A stretch of 64,000 nt of DNA, from assembly GCF_003855095.1 (NCBI RefSeq), contig NZ_CP033972.1, forward strand, positions 1,178,001-1,242,000, written 5' to 3'. The stretch is from Gordonia insulae. GTDB lineage: Bacteria > Actinomycetota > Actinomycetes > Mycobacteriales > Mycobacteriaceae. Position numbers and translations under genes: made by a program. Positions 8,877-23,053 of this stretch are shown one piece after another (the stretch's first letter is position 1; each line of letters begins with the position of its first letter). Below the pieces are notes generated by a model that was not told the DNA's origin, did no database searches, and saw only the letters and a program-made list of their open reading frames with translations.

Positions 8877-9833
8877 ATGACCTCCACCTCAACTCCGCCC
8901 GCAATCGCGGTGACGGGACTACGAAAGTCGTTCGGCGATAACGTCGTGCTCGACGGCATCGATCTGACCGTGCCGCAGGGGACGGTCTACTCGCTGCTCG
9001 GCGCGAACGGCGCGGGTAAGACCACCACCGTCAAGATCCTGTCCACCCTGAGCACCGCCGACTCCGGGGACATCCGGGTCGCGGGTCACGACCTCTCGAC
9101 CGAACCCGACGCGGTCCGGGCCGCAATAGGTGTGACCGGCCAGTTCTCGGCGGTGGACAACCTCCTGACCGGCACAGAGAACATGCACCTGATGGCGGAC
9201 CTCCACCACCTGTCCGGGAAAGCCGGTCGGCGACGGACCGTCGAACTGCTCGAACAGTTCGACCTCGTCGACGTCGCCGGGAAGCCGGTCTCGACGTACT
9301 CCGGTGGCCTGCGCCGACGGCTCGATCTCGCGATGACGTTGGTCGGCAACCCCCGGATCATCTTCCTCGACGAGCCGACCACCGGACTCGACCCGCGGAG
9401 CAGGCGCGGCGTGTGGCAGATCGTCCGTGACCTGGTGGCCGACGGCGTCACGATCTTCCTGACCACCCAGTATCTCGACGAGGCCGACGATCTGGCCGAC
9501 CGGATCGCGGTCCTGGACAAGGGCCGTCTGGTCGCCGAGGGCACAGCAGACGAGCTCAAGCGGCGGGTTCCCGGTGGCCACGTCAGTCTGCGATTCACCG
9601 ATCCGCTGCGGTTCGATGCGGCCGCGCGCGTCCTCGACCCGGCGTCTCGTGACAACAGCGCGCTCGTCCTGCGTGTGGCCAATGACGGCAGCCTCCGGTC
9701 GCTGCGGACCTTGATCGAGCGGCTCGACCACGACGACATCGAGGTCGACGAATTGTCCGTGCACACACCCGATCTCGACGATGTCTTCTTCGCCCTCACC
9801 GGCAACCCCAGCACAGAGAAGGTGAACTCCTGA
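8877..9833 (+). CDS. ABC transporter ATP-binding protein, DrrA family
   Basis: 318 residues, start after AGAAAGGAAG. Walker A GANGAGKTT (42-50), the signature YSGGLRRRLDLAMTL, Walker B IIFLDEPTTGLDP and the H-loop region FLTTQYLDEADDLADRIAVLDKG are intact. The C-terminal about 90 residues match the DrrA CREEM-containing tail. In this family the ATPase powers export of hydrophobic antibiotics or lipids with a DrrB permease. Its stop overlaps the permease start (TGATG), so the two are translationally coupled. Substrate unknown. Confidence 0.92.
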   Translation: MTSTSTPPAIAVTGLRKSFGDNVVLDGIDLTVPQGTVYSLLGANGAGKTTTVKILSTLSTADSGDIRVAGHDLSTEPDAVRAAIGVTGQFSAVDNLLTGTENMHLMADLHHLSGKAGRRRTVELLEQFDLVDVAGKPVSTYSGGLRRRLDLAMTLVGNPRIIFLDEPTTGLDPRSRRGVWQIVRDLVADGVTIFLTTQYLDEADDLADRIAVLDKGRLVAEGTADELKRRVPGGHVSLRFTDPLRFDAAARVLDPASRDNSALVLRVANDGSLRSLRTLIERLDHDDIEVDELSVHTPDLDDVFFALTGNPSTEKVNS

Positions 9834-10663
9834 TGACCATTCACAGTGCGTCCCCGGCCACGCACGGCACGGCAGATCTCCGATTCCACCCGTTCCGCGA
9901 TTCGGCGACGATGCTGCGCCGCAATCTCAGGCACATGGTGCGGTACCCGTCGATGACCGTGACCCTGATCGGCATGCCCGTGGTGTTCCTCCTGTTGTTC
10001 GTCTATGTCTTCGGCGGAACGATGGGAGCAGGACTCGGCGAGGCCTCGGGTGGCCGCGCGGACTACGTCGACTACGTGGTGCCCGCGATCATCCTGATGA
10101 CCGTGACGGCCACGGTGCAGGGCACGTCGATCTCGATCGCGATGGATCTGACCGAGGGCATCATCGCCCGGTTCCGCACGATGCACATCGCCCGCGTCTC
10201 GGTGCTCACCGGCCACGTGCTCGGCAGCGTGATCCAGGCGATGCTCGCCCTTGCGATCGTGATCGGCGTGTCATTGCTGGTCGGTTTCCGTCCCGATGCC
10301 GGACCGGTCGACTGGCTGGCCACCGCCGGTTTCCTCGTGGTGGTGACCTTTGCGCTCGTCTGGCTGGCGGTTGCGCTCGGTCAGACCGCATCGACCGTCG
10401 AGGCGGCGAGCAATGTGGGGATGCCGTTGATCCTGCTCCCGTTCCTGAGCAGCGGCTTCGTTCCCACCGACTCGATGCCGGCCGGACTGCGCTGGTTCGC
10501 CGAGTACCAGCCGTTCACACCCATCATCGAAACGCTGCGCGGTCTGTTGATGGACGAGCCGATCGGCAGCAGTGGCTGGATCGCGCTCTGCTGGTGCGCC
10601 GCCATCGCACTCGGCGGTTACCTCTGGTCGAGGCGTTTGTTCAACCGCGAGTACGCCCGCTGA
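9833..10663 (+). CDS. ABC-2 type permease, DrrB family
   Basis: 276 residues with six predicted membrane segments, among them MTVTLIGMPVVFLLLFVYVFG, YVVPAIILMTVTATVQG, VIQAMLALAIVIGVSLLVGF and FLVVVTFALVWLAVALGQ. The ABC-2 motif around LPFLSSGFVPTDSMPAGLRWFAEYQPFTPIIETLRGLL is the DrrB hallmark. It partners the preceding ATPase in the cytoplasmic membrane. It is the last gene of the operon; a strong stem-loop follows 48 bases after the stop. Confidence 0.92.
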   Translation: MTIHSASPATHGTADLRFHPFRDSATMLRRNLRHMVRYPSMTVTLIGMPVVFLLLFVYVFGGTMGAGLGEASGGRADYVDYVVPAIILMTVTATVQGTSISIAMDLTEGIIARFRTMHIARVSVLTGHVLGSVIQAMLALAIVIGVSLLVGFRPDAGPVDWLATAGFLVVVTFALVWLAVALGQTASTVEAASNVGMPLILLPFLSSGFVPTDSMPAGLRWFAEYQPFTPIIETLRGLLMDEPIGSSGWIALCWCAAIALGGYLWSRRLFNREYAR

Positions 10664-10710
10664 GAGATCCGGCTGACTATGGAGACGATGTGAGGCGCTG
10701 ACAGAGCGAC

Positions 10711-10760
10711 GACCTCCGAGGATGCGAGTGCCGCGATGGCGGTCTCGCCCCTCGGAGGTC
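10711..10760 (+). terminator. Long stem-loop after the DrrAB operon
   Basis: GACCTCCGAGG (10711-10721) pairs perfectly with CCTCGGAGGTC (10750-10760), and the loop can pair further (GCGAG with CTCGC, then CCGC with GCGG). No U-run follows, as is common for actinobacterial terminators. Termination is inferred from position 48 bases after the permease stop. Confidence 0.55.
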
Positions 10761-11179
10761 ATCGGTATGTCAGGGCAACCACATCGGCCCCCGCTCGGAA
10801 CGATCCGCTACCGCTGCGCGGAGACGTTCTGTGCGTGAGGTGACGCCTGCCTGATCAGCGGTTGTGAAGTATTTCACGGCCTGGCAATGTCGCACCCCTC
10901 GTCACCACCCGACCGGCATGCTGATCGAAGCTGCACGCGAGGGTGATTCGTGGAAGGCGGAGCGCCTACCGCGGTGTTCCGGCCGCGCCATCGCAGGGTG
11001 CTGTCCTGCGATGTCGCAGCGACCGTACTCGCGCGTAGGGAATCGATCCGCGACAATCATGCGGTCCGCAACCGGCGCTGCGCGTCGGCCGGAGCACCGA
11101 CCCGCTCGACGGGACCGTCGAGTCGGGCACCGCTGATCTCCGTGCGGCCGACAAGAAGTAGAGACGACGACTGGAGTCG
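10761..11179. other. Intergenic region before the long acyl-CoA carboxylase gene
   Basis: No convincing gene is seen. One element stands out: GTGAA-GTAT-TTCAC at 10864-10877, a perfect short inverted repeat that could be an operator for the carboxylase gene. A long leader (about 300 bases) would follow if transcription starts there. CTGGAG just before 11180 serves as ribosome site. Confidence 0.35.
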
Positions 11180-16675
<5,496 letters not shown>

Positions 16676-16695
16676 AGCCGTTCGGGTAGGGCGAC

Positions 16696-17628
16696 GTGAA
16701 GGTCCTGATCCTGGGAGCCTCCGGTGCTGTCGGCAGCGTCGTGGGGCGCGCCCTTCATCGGATGGGTCATGAGTGCACCGCGACGAGTCGGTCACCGCGT
16801 CCACACACAGTGACGCTACGACTCGACGAACCGGCCGGCCTCGGCGCGCTGACGTCGGCGGCGGCGGATCATGATGTCGTCGTCAACGCATCCGGCGTCG
16901 AGGACGTCGCGATCCGTGCGGCGTGCGCCGACGTTCCCTTTGTCGACATCTCGGCAACCGGCGCCTATCTCGATGCGCTGACCGAGTTCGACACGGAGGC
17001 GACCACCGTGTGCGGCGCCGGCCTGGCACCTGGCCTGACCACGGTGCTGGTCCGGTCGTTGGACAATCGCCCGGGTGATGATGTCGATGTGGCGATCATG
17101 CTCGGCTCCGGCGAAGACCACGGCGCCGCAGCCGTCGCATGGACGGCCGGACTGGTCGGTCGCGAGATCTACTCTCCGAGTGATGGCGAACGGGTGCTCA
17201 ACTACCGGGAGCGGCGCGGTTTCGACTTCGCCGACGGACGACGCACGTGCCTGCGTGCCGACTTTCCCGACCATGTGCTCGCCGGCAGGCCGCATGGGTT
17301 CCGGGTGCGGAGCTACCTGACGCTCGATGATCGTCTCTCGACCGCGGGTCTGGCACTGGTCGGCCGGCTGCCCGTTCTTCGACCGGTGCTGACGCGAGCA
17401 CCGCACCGGGGCGGTGACCGGTGGCGCATCCTGGTGCGCAACCGTCGAACGGGCCGGCAGGCCGCCGCGCACGGAAACGGACAGTCGTCGACGACGGGAG
17501 AATTGGTCGCACAAGCGGTCGTTGCGGTCGCGCAGTCCCCATCGTCGGGCCCGGTCACCATGGCCGACCTGACCACCGCCGAACACCTGTGCACCACTCC
17601 CGGCGTCTCGGCGATCTCCGTCGATTGA
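16696..17628 (+). CDS. Saccharopine dehydrogenase-like NAD(P)-binding protein
   Basis: 310 residues from a GTG 20 bases after the LCC gene, so probably co-transcribed. It has an N-terminal Rossmann motif (VLILGASGAVGSVVGRALHRMGH) and the family pattern DHDVVVNASGVEDVAIRAAC ... VPFVDISATGAY followed by GAGLAPGLTTVL. Mycobacterial relatives include trans-acting enoyl reductases and uncharacterised oxidoreductases. No conserved lysine-biosynthesis context is present, so an acyl-chain or unknown reduction is more likely than saccharopine chemistry. Confidence 0.75.
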   Translation: MKVLILGASGAVGSVVGRALHRMGHECTATSRSPRPHTVTLRLDEPAGLGALTSAAADHDVVVNASGVEDVAIRAACADVPFVDISATGAYLDALTEFDTEATTVCGAGLAPGLTTVLVRSLDNRPGDDVDVAIMLGSGEDHGAAAVAWTAGLVGREIYSPSDGERVLNYRERRGFDFADGRRTCLRADFPDHVLAGRPHGFRVRSYLTLDDRLSTAGLALVGRLPVLRPVLTRAPHRGGDRWRILVRNRRTGRQAAAHGNGQSSTTGELVAQAVVAVAQSPSSGPVTMADLTTAEHLCTTPGVSAISVD

Positions 17629-17648
17629 CCGTGGGCGTCGACGACGTC

Positions 17649-17666
17649 GTCGGGCGATAGCCCGAC
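17649..17666 (+). terminator. Short perfect hairpin after 17628
   Basis: GTCGGGC (17649-17655), loop GATA, GCCCGAC (17660-17666), 20 bases after the stop codon. There is no U-run. A terminator or mRNA 3'-end stabiliser is inferred from position; the next gene (fadD5) begins 125 bases later with its own ribosome site. Confidence 0.4.
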
Positions 17667-17790
17667 CGCACCACCAGATTCGACGACCCACCACGGGAAT
17701 CCGCAGACCGTCCTACCGTGTACCCGGGGGCACCTTTCGCGATCGATTCGAGGCCCCCGGAAGCGCCGAGGACGACGAGGGAGACCCAAG

Positions 17791-19398
17791 ATGACCGTGA
17801 CCACCGAGTCGACCAGTGATCTCGTGGCCGAGCCGATGCGTTCGCGCCGGAATCACTGGAACAACCAGGTCCGCCGGCACTCGTTCATGACTCCGACCCG
17901 TACGGCGATCAGGTACCGCGGCGAGTCCACCAGCTGGCGGCAGCTGGATGAGCGATCGCGCGCATTCGCCGCCGCGCTCCATCGCCGAGGTGTCGGGTTC
18001 GGCGACCGGGTCCTGATGGCCCTGCTCAACCGCACGGAGTATGTCGAAGCCGTCCTGGGCGCCAACCTGATCGGCGCGATCCCGGTGCCGGTCAACATCC
18101 GGATGAGCCCCGCCGAGGTCGCGTTCCTCGTCGCCGACAGCGGCGCACGGGTGATCGTCACCGAGCGGCTGCTCGCCCCGCTGGCCGATGCGGTCAGCGC
18201 GTCGACTGGTGCGATCGACACGACGATCGTGGTCGACGGCAGCGACAACGCGGCGCATCTGGACTACGAGTCGCTCCTCGCCGAGGATCCGTCGGATCTC
18301 GCCGAGATCGACATCCCCGAGGACACCGTCGCCCTCATCATGTACACGTCGGGCACCACCGGAAAACCCAAGGGCGCCATGCTGACTCACACCAATCTGC
18401 AGGCGCAGGCGGTTACCACCATCAGCGTGTCGCAGGGGAGTTCCGACGATGACATCGCGTCGGTGGTGCCGCCGATCTTCCACATCGCCGGTCTCGCCGC
18501 ATTTGCGCCGGTGTTCTATCGGGGAATCGCCGCGGTGATCCATCCACTCGGCGCCTTCGACCCCGACGACATGCTGGACACGCTCGAACGGGAGGGCACC
18601 ACATCGGTCTTCATGGTTCCTGCCCAATGGCAGGCGGTCTGCGCCGCGCAGCAGCAGCGACCTCGCGATCTCAAGCTCCGAACCATCAGTTGGGGAGCAG
18701 CGCCGGCCTCGGACTCGGTTCTCACCGCGATGAACGACAGCTTCCCTGCAGCGCTCAACATGACCGCGTTCGGGCAGACCGAGATGTCGCCCGTCACAAC
18801 GGTTCTCGAAGGCAAGGATGCGCTGCGCAAGATCGGGTCCATCGGGAAGGTGGTGCCGGCGGTGACCGCCCGCATCGTCGACCCGCTCATGAACGACGTC
18901 AAGCCCGGTGAAGTCGGCGAGATCGTCTACCGCGGACCCAACATGATGAAGGGGTACTGGCAGAACCCGCAGGCCACCGCAGATGCGTTCCGTGGCGGCT
19001 GGTTTCACTCCGGTGACCTGGTGCGTCAGGACGAGGATGGTTTCCTCTATGTCGTCGATCGCGCCAAGGACATGATCATCTCGGGCGGCGAGAACATCTA
19101 TTGCGCCGAGGTCGAGAACGCGCTGTACGGACACCCGAGCATCGCCGAGGCCGCGATCATCGGTCGTGCTGATGACCGATGGGGCGAGGTGCCGGTCGCG
19201 GTCGTGGTCCTCGCCGCCGACGTCGCCGACCTGACCCTCGGTGAGCTCGAGCCCTACCTCAACGAGAATCTCGCTCGCTTCAAGCACCCGAAGGACCTCG
19301 TCATCGTGGACGAGCTGCCCCGAAATGCCGGCGGCAAGGTGGTGAAACCGAGGCTCCGCGAGGCCTACGGCAGCAAGGACGCCGGGCTGGCCGACTGA
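17791..19398 (+). CDS. fadD5: Fatty-acid-CoA ligase, FadD5-like
   Basis: 535 residues. The adenylate-forming motifs are intact: MYTSGTTGKPKGAML (A3), FGQTEMSPV (A5), WFHSGDLVRQDEDGFLYVVDRAKDMIISGGENIYCAEVEN (A7-A8) and the catalytic lysine region PRNAGGKVVKPRLR (A10). The N-terminal RRNHWNNQVRRHSFMTPTRTAIRY and RGVGFGDRVLMALLNRTEYVEAVLGANLIGA match M. tuberculosis FadD5, encoded beside mce1. No mce genes are near here, so the physiological acyl chain is not set by context. GGGAG precedes the ATG. Confidence 0.87.
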   Translation: MTVTTESTSDLVAEPMRSRRNHWNNQVRRHSFMTPTRTAIRYRGESTSWRQLDERSRAFAAALHRRGVGFGDRVLMALLNRTEYVEAVLGANLIGAIPVPVNIRMSPAEVAFLVADSGARVIVTERLLAPLADAVSASTGAIDTTIVVDGSDNAAHLDYESLLAEDPSDLAEIDIPEDTVALIMYTSGTTGKPKGAMLTHTNLQAQAVTTISVSQGSSDDDIASVVPPIFHIAGLAAFAPVFYRGIAAVIHPLGAFDPDDMLDTLEREGTTSVFMVPAQWQAVCAAQQQRPRDLKLRTISWGAAPASDSVLTAMNDSFPAALNMTAFGQTEMSPVTTVLEGKDALRKIGSIGKVVPAVTARIVDPLMNDVKPGEVGEIVYRGPNMMKGYWQNPQATADAFRGGWFHSGDLVRQDEDGFLYVVDRAKDMIISGGENIYCAEVENALYGHPSIAEAAIIGRADDRWGEVPVAVVVLAADVADLTLGELEPYLNENLARFKHPKDLVIVDELPRNAGGKVVKPRLREAYGSKDAGLAD

Positions 19399-19457
19399 TC
19401 CGGGACACCGCTCCACACGTCCACGTACGGTCGTCCGTCGCCCGTCCCGGCGATCAG
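19395..19457. terminator. Bidirectional stem-loop between fadD5 and bluB
   Basis: CTGATC-CGGGAC (19395-19406) can pair with GTCCCG-GC-GATCAG (19444-19457), leaving a two-base bulge and a loop of 37 bases. The stem contains the TGA of fadD5 (19396-19398) and the complement of the TGA of bluB (19454-19456), so both convergent genes end inside it. Confidence 0.45.
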
Positions 19458-20122
19458 CGCACGATGTACCTGTCGGCCGGATCGGTTCGGGCCTGCCAGT
19501 CCGATTGTTCGAGTTCAGGCACGACGTCCTCGCGCTCGGGATATCCGACGCACAGGTACGCGACGAGTTCCCACGTGTCGGGGACCGAGAGCGCAGTGCA
19601 GACCTCCGCCGGATCGATGATCGAGATCCAGCCGACGCCGACGTCGCGCGCGCGGGCGGCGAGCCAGAAACTCGTGATCGCGGTGACCACCGAGTACGTG
19701 AGCGTCTCGGGCATCGTCCGCCGCCCGAGGCCGTGGCCCTGGCCGCTGTCGAGGTCACAGAAGACGGCGAGGTGGACCGGCGCCTCGCCCAGGCCGGCCA
19801 GCTTGAGCGTCGAATAGTGCTGGGCGCGTTGACCGCCGTAGCCGGCCAGTGCCTCGGCGTTGCAGCGGATGAAGCTCTCCTCGACAGCGCGGCGCGGAGC
19901 CGGGGAGCGGACATCGACCCAACGCCACGGCTGACTGTTGCCGACCGACGGTGAGAGCTCGGCAGCGGCGATCAACTCGCCGAGCAGATCCTCGTCGAGC
20001 GGTGTGTCGGTGAACCGGCGGACATCGCGACGCCACCGCAACAACCGGTCGAACTGACGGACGAAGTCGTGGTCGAAATGCCCCTCTGACCGATCCCCGG
20101 ACGCGACTGGTGCGTTCGTCAT
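19454..20122 (-). CDS. bluB: 5,6-Dimethylbenzimidazole synthase
   Basis: 222 residues of the nitroreductase fold. RRDVRRFTDTPLDEDLLGELIAAAELSPSVGNSQPWRWV and GVGWISIIDPAEVCTAL ... YLCVGYPE are the BluB pattern, distinguishing it from generic nitroreductases. BluB cleaves FMNH2 with O2 to make the lower ligand of vitamin B12 in the cytosol. No other cobalamin genes are in the window. It lies downstream of fadB2 in the same direction with a 52-base gap. Confidence 0.88.
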   Translation of the reverse strand: MTNAPVASGDRSEGHFDHDFVRQFDRLLRWRRDVRRFTDTPLDEDLLGELIAAAELSPSVGNSQPWRWVDVRSPAPRRAVEESFIRCNAEALAGYGGQRAQHYSTLKLAGLGEAPVHLAVFCDLDSGQGHGLGRRTMPETLTYSVVTAITSFWLAARARDVGVGWISIIDPAEVCTALSVPDTWELVAYLCVGYPEREDVVPELEQSDWQARTDPADRYIVR

Positions 20123-20174
20123 TCGTCGCCGACCTCGGCCGGGGCCAGGACCGGCACCCGGAAGACCTGCGGTC

Positions 20175-21026
20175 TCACTCGCTGTAGTCGTAGAAACCTC
20201 TGCCGGTCTTCTTACCGAGGTATCCGGCCTCGACCATGCGCTGCAGCAGGGGTGGCGGGGCGAGGTGCGGTTCGCGGAACTCGTGGTACAGCGATTCCGA
20301 GACGTCGAGCACGACGTCGAGACCGACCGTGTCGGACAAGGTCAACGGGCCCATCGGGTGCGCGCACCCGTTCACCATGCCGGCATCGATGTCCTCCTTG
20401 GACGCGTAGCCGCTCTCATACATGCGGATGGCGCTGACGAGGTAGGGGATGAGGAGTGCGTTGACCACGAATCCGCCGCGATCACCCGCTTGAATGGTGC
20501 GCTTGCCGAGGTGGTCTCGCGCATAGGCGGTGACCGTCTCGATGGCATGCGGCGAGCTGGCCAGGCTCGAGATGATCTCGACGAGCGGCATCACCGGCAC
20601 CGGGTTGAAGAAGTGCACCCCGACCACCCGGGACGGGTCGGCGACGTCCTTGGCGATCCGGATGATGGGGATCGACGACGTGTTGGTCGCCAGAATCGCC
20701 TCCGGCGACGTTACCTTGTCGAGGTCGGCGAAGAACCCGACCTTGAGGTCCTCGATCTCCGGCAACGCCTCGATGACGAGCTCGCGGTCGCCGAAGTCGG
20801 ACAGAGAGGTGGTCAGCCGTAGATTCGCCAGGGACCGTTCGGCCTCGTCCTCGGTGATCTTGGCCTTCTTCACCGCCCTCGACAGCGACTTCTCGATGCG
20901 CCCACGGGCGGCATCAGCGGCCGACTGATCGCGCTCGAGAACGAGCACCTCATCACCGGCCCGGATGGCGATCTCGGCGATTCCCGCGCCCATGGTTCCG
21001 CCGCCGACAACTCCGAGCTGTGTCAT
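20175..21026 (-). CDS. fadB2: 3-Hydroxybutyryl-CoA dehydrogenase
   Basis: 283 residues, start after TGGAGGG. It has the NAD-binding motif GVVGGGTMGAGIAEIAIRAG, the substrate motif LATNTSSIPI, the catalytic His region VVGVHFFNPVPVMPLVEII, and the C-terminal FVVNALLIPYLVSAIRMYESG with CAHPMGPLTLSDTVGLDV. It catalyses NAD(P)-dependent interconversion of acetoacetyl-CoA and 3-hydroxybutyryl-CoA. The length equals that of mycobacterial FadB2. Confidence 0.92.
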   Translation of the reverse strand: MTQLGVVGGGTMGAGIAEIAIRAGDEVLVLERDQSAADAARGRIEKSLSRAVKKAKITEDEAERSLANLRLTTSLSDFGDRELVIEALPEIEDLKVGFFADLDKVTSPEAILATNTSSIPIIRIAKDVADPSRVVGVHFFNPVPVMPLVEIISSLASSPHAIETVTAYARDHLGKRTIQAGDRGGFVVNALLIPYLVSAIRMYESGYASKEDIDAGMVNGCAHPMGPLTLSDTVGLDVVLDVSESLYHEFREPHLAPPPLLQRMVEAGYLGKKTGRGFYDYSE

Positions 21027-21069
21027 GAATCCCTCCAGGTGGGTCAGTGATCGGTCGGGAACAGCCTAG

Positions 21070-22131
21070 TCACCGTGGCTGTGCCGCGCCGATTCGGGAT
21101 CGTCGCGGTGTCGTGGCAGCGCTCTCTGCGAGTTCGGCGGCAGCCTTGTTCCGCAGCGCGTAATGCAGGCTCGGATCGTTGCGCAGCGTCCAGCCCGGGC
21201 CGAGGAAGGCGCGCCCTGCGACCGGGTCCGAGATCAGCGTGTGGTCGAGCCACTCGAGCATGATCGGTGCGAGGGGATTGTGTGCGGGATCGTCGACCGG
21301 GGTGAAGTGCCCGGTACCGTTCGCGCACAGAAGGTACGCCGGCACACGCTGATTCAGTTCGTACTGAGTCCATCGCACCCACAGGAAGTGCGGGACCACG
21401 ACGTCGTTGTACCCGGTGAGGTAGAGGGTAGGGACCCCCGCGAACGCCCCGATGGCGAGCGGACCCGGTTCGACGGCCATCGCGCTCCTGATGGTGATGC
21501 GCGGATCGATCAGCTGCCAGATCCCGCGGGGAAGACCGGTCGCCTGCTGGGTCGCCTGGCCACCGGCGGAGTGTCCGGCCACCGCGATGTGGGCCAGGTC
21601 GACACGGCCGTGCAGCGCCGACCGTCGGTCCGCGTTCGCCCGTGACACCGCAGCAGCGGCCATCAGCGGCAGATACGCCAACGAGTTCACATAGTCATAC
21701 GGCACCGCCACGACGTACCCGTGGCTCGCGAACATCTTGGCGGTCTTGTCGTAGTTGCCGGGTTCGGACGTGATACCGCCGGTCCAGATCACCACGGGCA
21801 GCCTGGTGTTCGTCGGCGAGTCAATGGGGTAGTAAAGCGCGACGCCGACCGGGGAGCCGAGACCGTTCGGAAACGTCTGCGAGCACGTCAGATCCGAGTG
21901 GTTGTTGCCCAATGCATGGATCACCCCGTTGGTGATCGCGCCGTAGAGCGACGTGCACGCCCCGACATCGATGGTCTGCGCTGTGCGATAGGGCCCGGTC
22001 AGCGAACTGGTGGACGACCGGTCTGTCTCACCTGGTGCGGGTGCCGCCACCGCAGGCGCCACGCCGACCATCCCGAGACCGAGAAGCACCGTGAGCAGCA
22101 CTCCCATGACGCTCGACGAACCGCGAATCAT
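21070..22131 (-). CDS. Secreted alpha/beta hydrolase (chlorophyllase/PET-hydrolase-like fold)
   Basis: 353 residues. An N-terminal Sec signal (VMGVLLTVLLGLGMVGVAPAVAAPA) predicts export, with cleavage near residue 30. Typical elements are LPVVIWTGGITSEPGNYDKTAKMFASHGYVVAVPYDY, the nucleophile elbow IAVAGHSAGGQATQQ, an Asp-containing strand TLYLTGYNDVVVPH and the catalytic His in GTGHFTPVDD. The substrate could be a lipid or ester. The start overlaps the stop of the next gene upstream (22128-22131, ATGA), so the two secreted hydrolases form one operon. Confidence 0.82.
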   Translation of the reverse strand: MIRGSSSVMGVLLTVLLGLGMVGVAPAVAAPAPGETDRSSTSSLTGPYRTAQTIDVGACTSLYGAITNGVIHALGNNHSDLTCSQTFPNGLGSPVGVALYYPIDSPTNTRLPVVIWTGGITSEPGNYDKTAKMFASHGYVVAVPYDYVNSLAYLPLMAAAAVSRANADRRSALHGRVDLAHIAVAGHSAGGQATQQATGLPRGIWQLIDPRITIRSAMAVEPGPLAIGAFAGVPTLYLTGYNDVVVPHFLWVRWTQYELNQRVPAYLLCANGTGHFTPVDDPAHNPLAPIMLEWLDHTLISDPVAGRAFLGPGWTLRNDPSLHYALRNKAAAELAESAATTPRRSRIGAAQPR

Positions 22132-22979
22132 CGGATGTCCCCCTGTACGACACCGGCGACCGCTGCCGCGAAGGCCCGCATCCCGCGGGCGGTCGGATGC
22201 AGGGGGATGCTGCCGTCATTGCCCTGCGGAACCAGCCCCTCGAGCCATCGCTGATCGGGTGTCGCGCAGGCGGTGTGGCGCAACGCGTTCGGCACCTCGC
22301 TGAGCGCGACGAACCGAGCGGAGTGCGCAGCCGCGACCTCCTTCAGGATCGTGTTCATGTGATCGAGCAACCCTTGGATGTAGACGGCGTCGCCTCCGGA
22401 CAGCGGTTGAACGGACGGGCATCCACCGGGCGGGAGGTATCGGCCGTACCCGACCACCACGACGGTCGCGCGGGGAGCGCGGAGTGTGATGGTGCGCAGG
22501 GCCGCGGAGAGTCGCGGTCTGGTCTCCTCGAGCCGGTCGTGTGGCTCACGCCCCTGGCGTGCCGCACAGCCGGGCACGATGCAGTCGAGGACCAGCTGAA
22601 CGAGATGCGCGTCGTTGGCCCCGATCGGCCCGAGGGTCACCACCGTGCTTGCCGGCGTCACGGCGTCGAGTTGCGGCCGCGCATCACCCTGCGCGGTGAA
22701 CAGATTGGCGGTGACCGCACTCGAGCAGGTCGCGTCGACGAAGTCGGTGATCCGCAGTATCCGCGCCGCCACGGTGGGGAAGTTCCGCTCGCTGCGCCGG
22801 CAAGCGCTCGGGCCCGGCTTCTGGGGAATGATCAGCGGTCCTGCCGCAGCAGAATCCCCCAGCGCCACATAGTGTCCGGGACCAGAAGTGGTCGGCTCCG
22901 CGGCAGCCGGGTGCGCATACGCGACTCCGGCGGCCGCGACGGTGCCGATGATCAGTCCGGTCAGTGCTCTGCGAAACAT
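22128..22979 (-). CDS. Secreted SGNH/GDSL hydrolase
   Basis: 283 residues, with a signal peptide MFRRALTGLIIGTVAAAGVAYAHPAAA. Block I reads YVALGDSAAAGPL, block III GPIGANDAHLV (Asn-Asp present) and block V LHPTARGMRAFA. This is the actinobacterial secreted lipase/esterase subfamily (SGNH fold, catalytic Ser/His). It probably acts on cell-envelope or exogenous acyl esters. It overlaps the downstream hydrolase by four bases. Confidence 0.85.
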   Translation of the reverse strand: MFRRALTGLIIGTVAAAGVAYAHPAAAEPTTSGPGHYVALGDSAAAGPLIIPQKPGPSACRRSERNFPTVAARILRITDFVDATCSSAVTANLFTAQGDARPQLDAVTPASTVVTLGPIGANDAHLVQLVLDCIVPGCAARQGREPHDRLEETRPRLSAALRTITLRAPRATVVVVGYGRYLPPGGCPSVQPLSGGDAVYIQGLLDHMNTILKEVAAAHSARFVALSEVPNALRHTACATPDQRWLEGLVPQGNDGSIPLHPTARGMRAFAAAVAGVVQGDIR

Positions 22980-23010
22980 GGTCGACTCCTCGAGTCTGTC
23001 AGTTCGGTGT

Positions 23011-23049
23011 CGAATGGTCGGGTCGAATGGTCGGGTCGAATGGTCGGGT
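23011..23049. repeat. Three tandem copies of a 13-bp unit
   Basis: CGAATGGTCGGGT is repeated exactly three times between the SGNH gene start (22979) and the stop of the symporter gene (23054); a partial fourth copy (CGGGTC) follows. It separates two leftward genes and could vary in copy number. No function is evident. Confidence 0.8.
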
Positions 23050-23053
23050 CGGG

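Noticed and set aside
16696..17628. True lysine-pathway saccharopine dehydrogenase
   Set aside because: Only the NAD-binding half pattern is conserved, it is too short, and it sits beside lipid genes.
17713..19914. 733-codon open frame antisense to fadD5
   Set aside because: It crosses two real genes on opposite strands and encodes no recognisable motif.
23011..23049. CRISPR array
   Set aside because: Three direct 13-bp copies in tandem without spacers and without cas genes.
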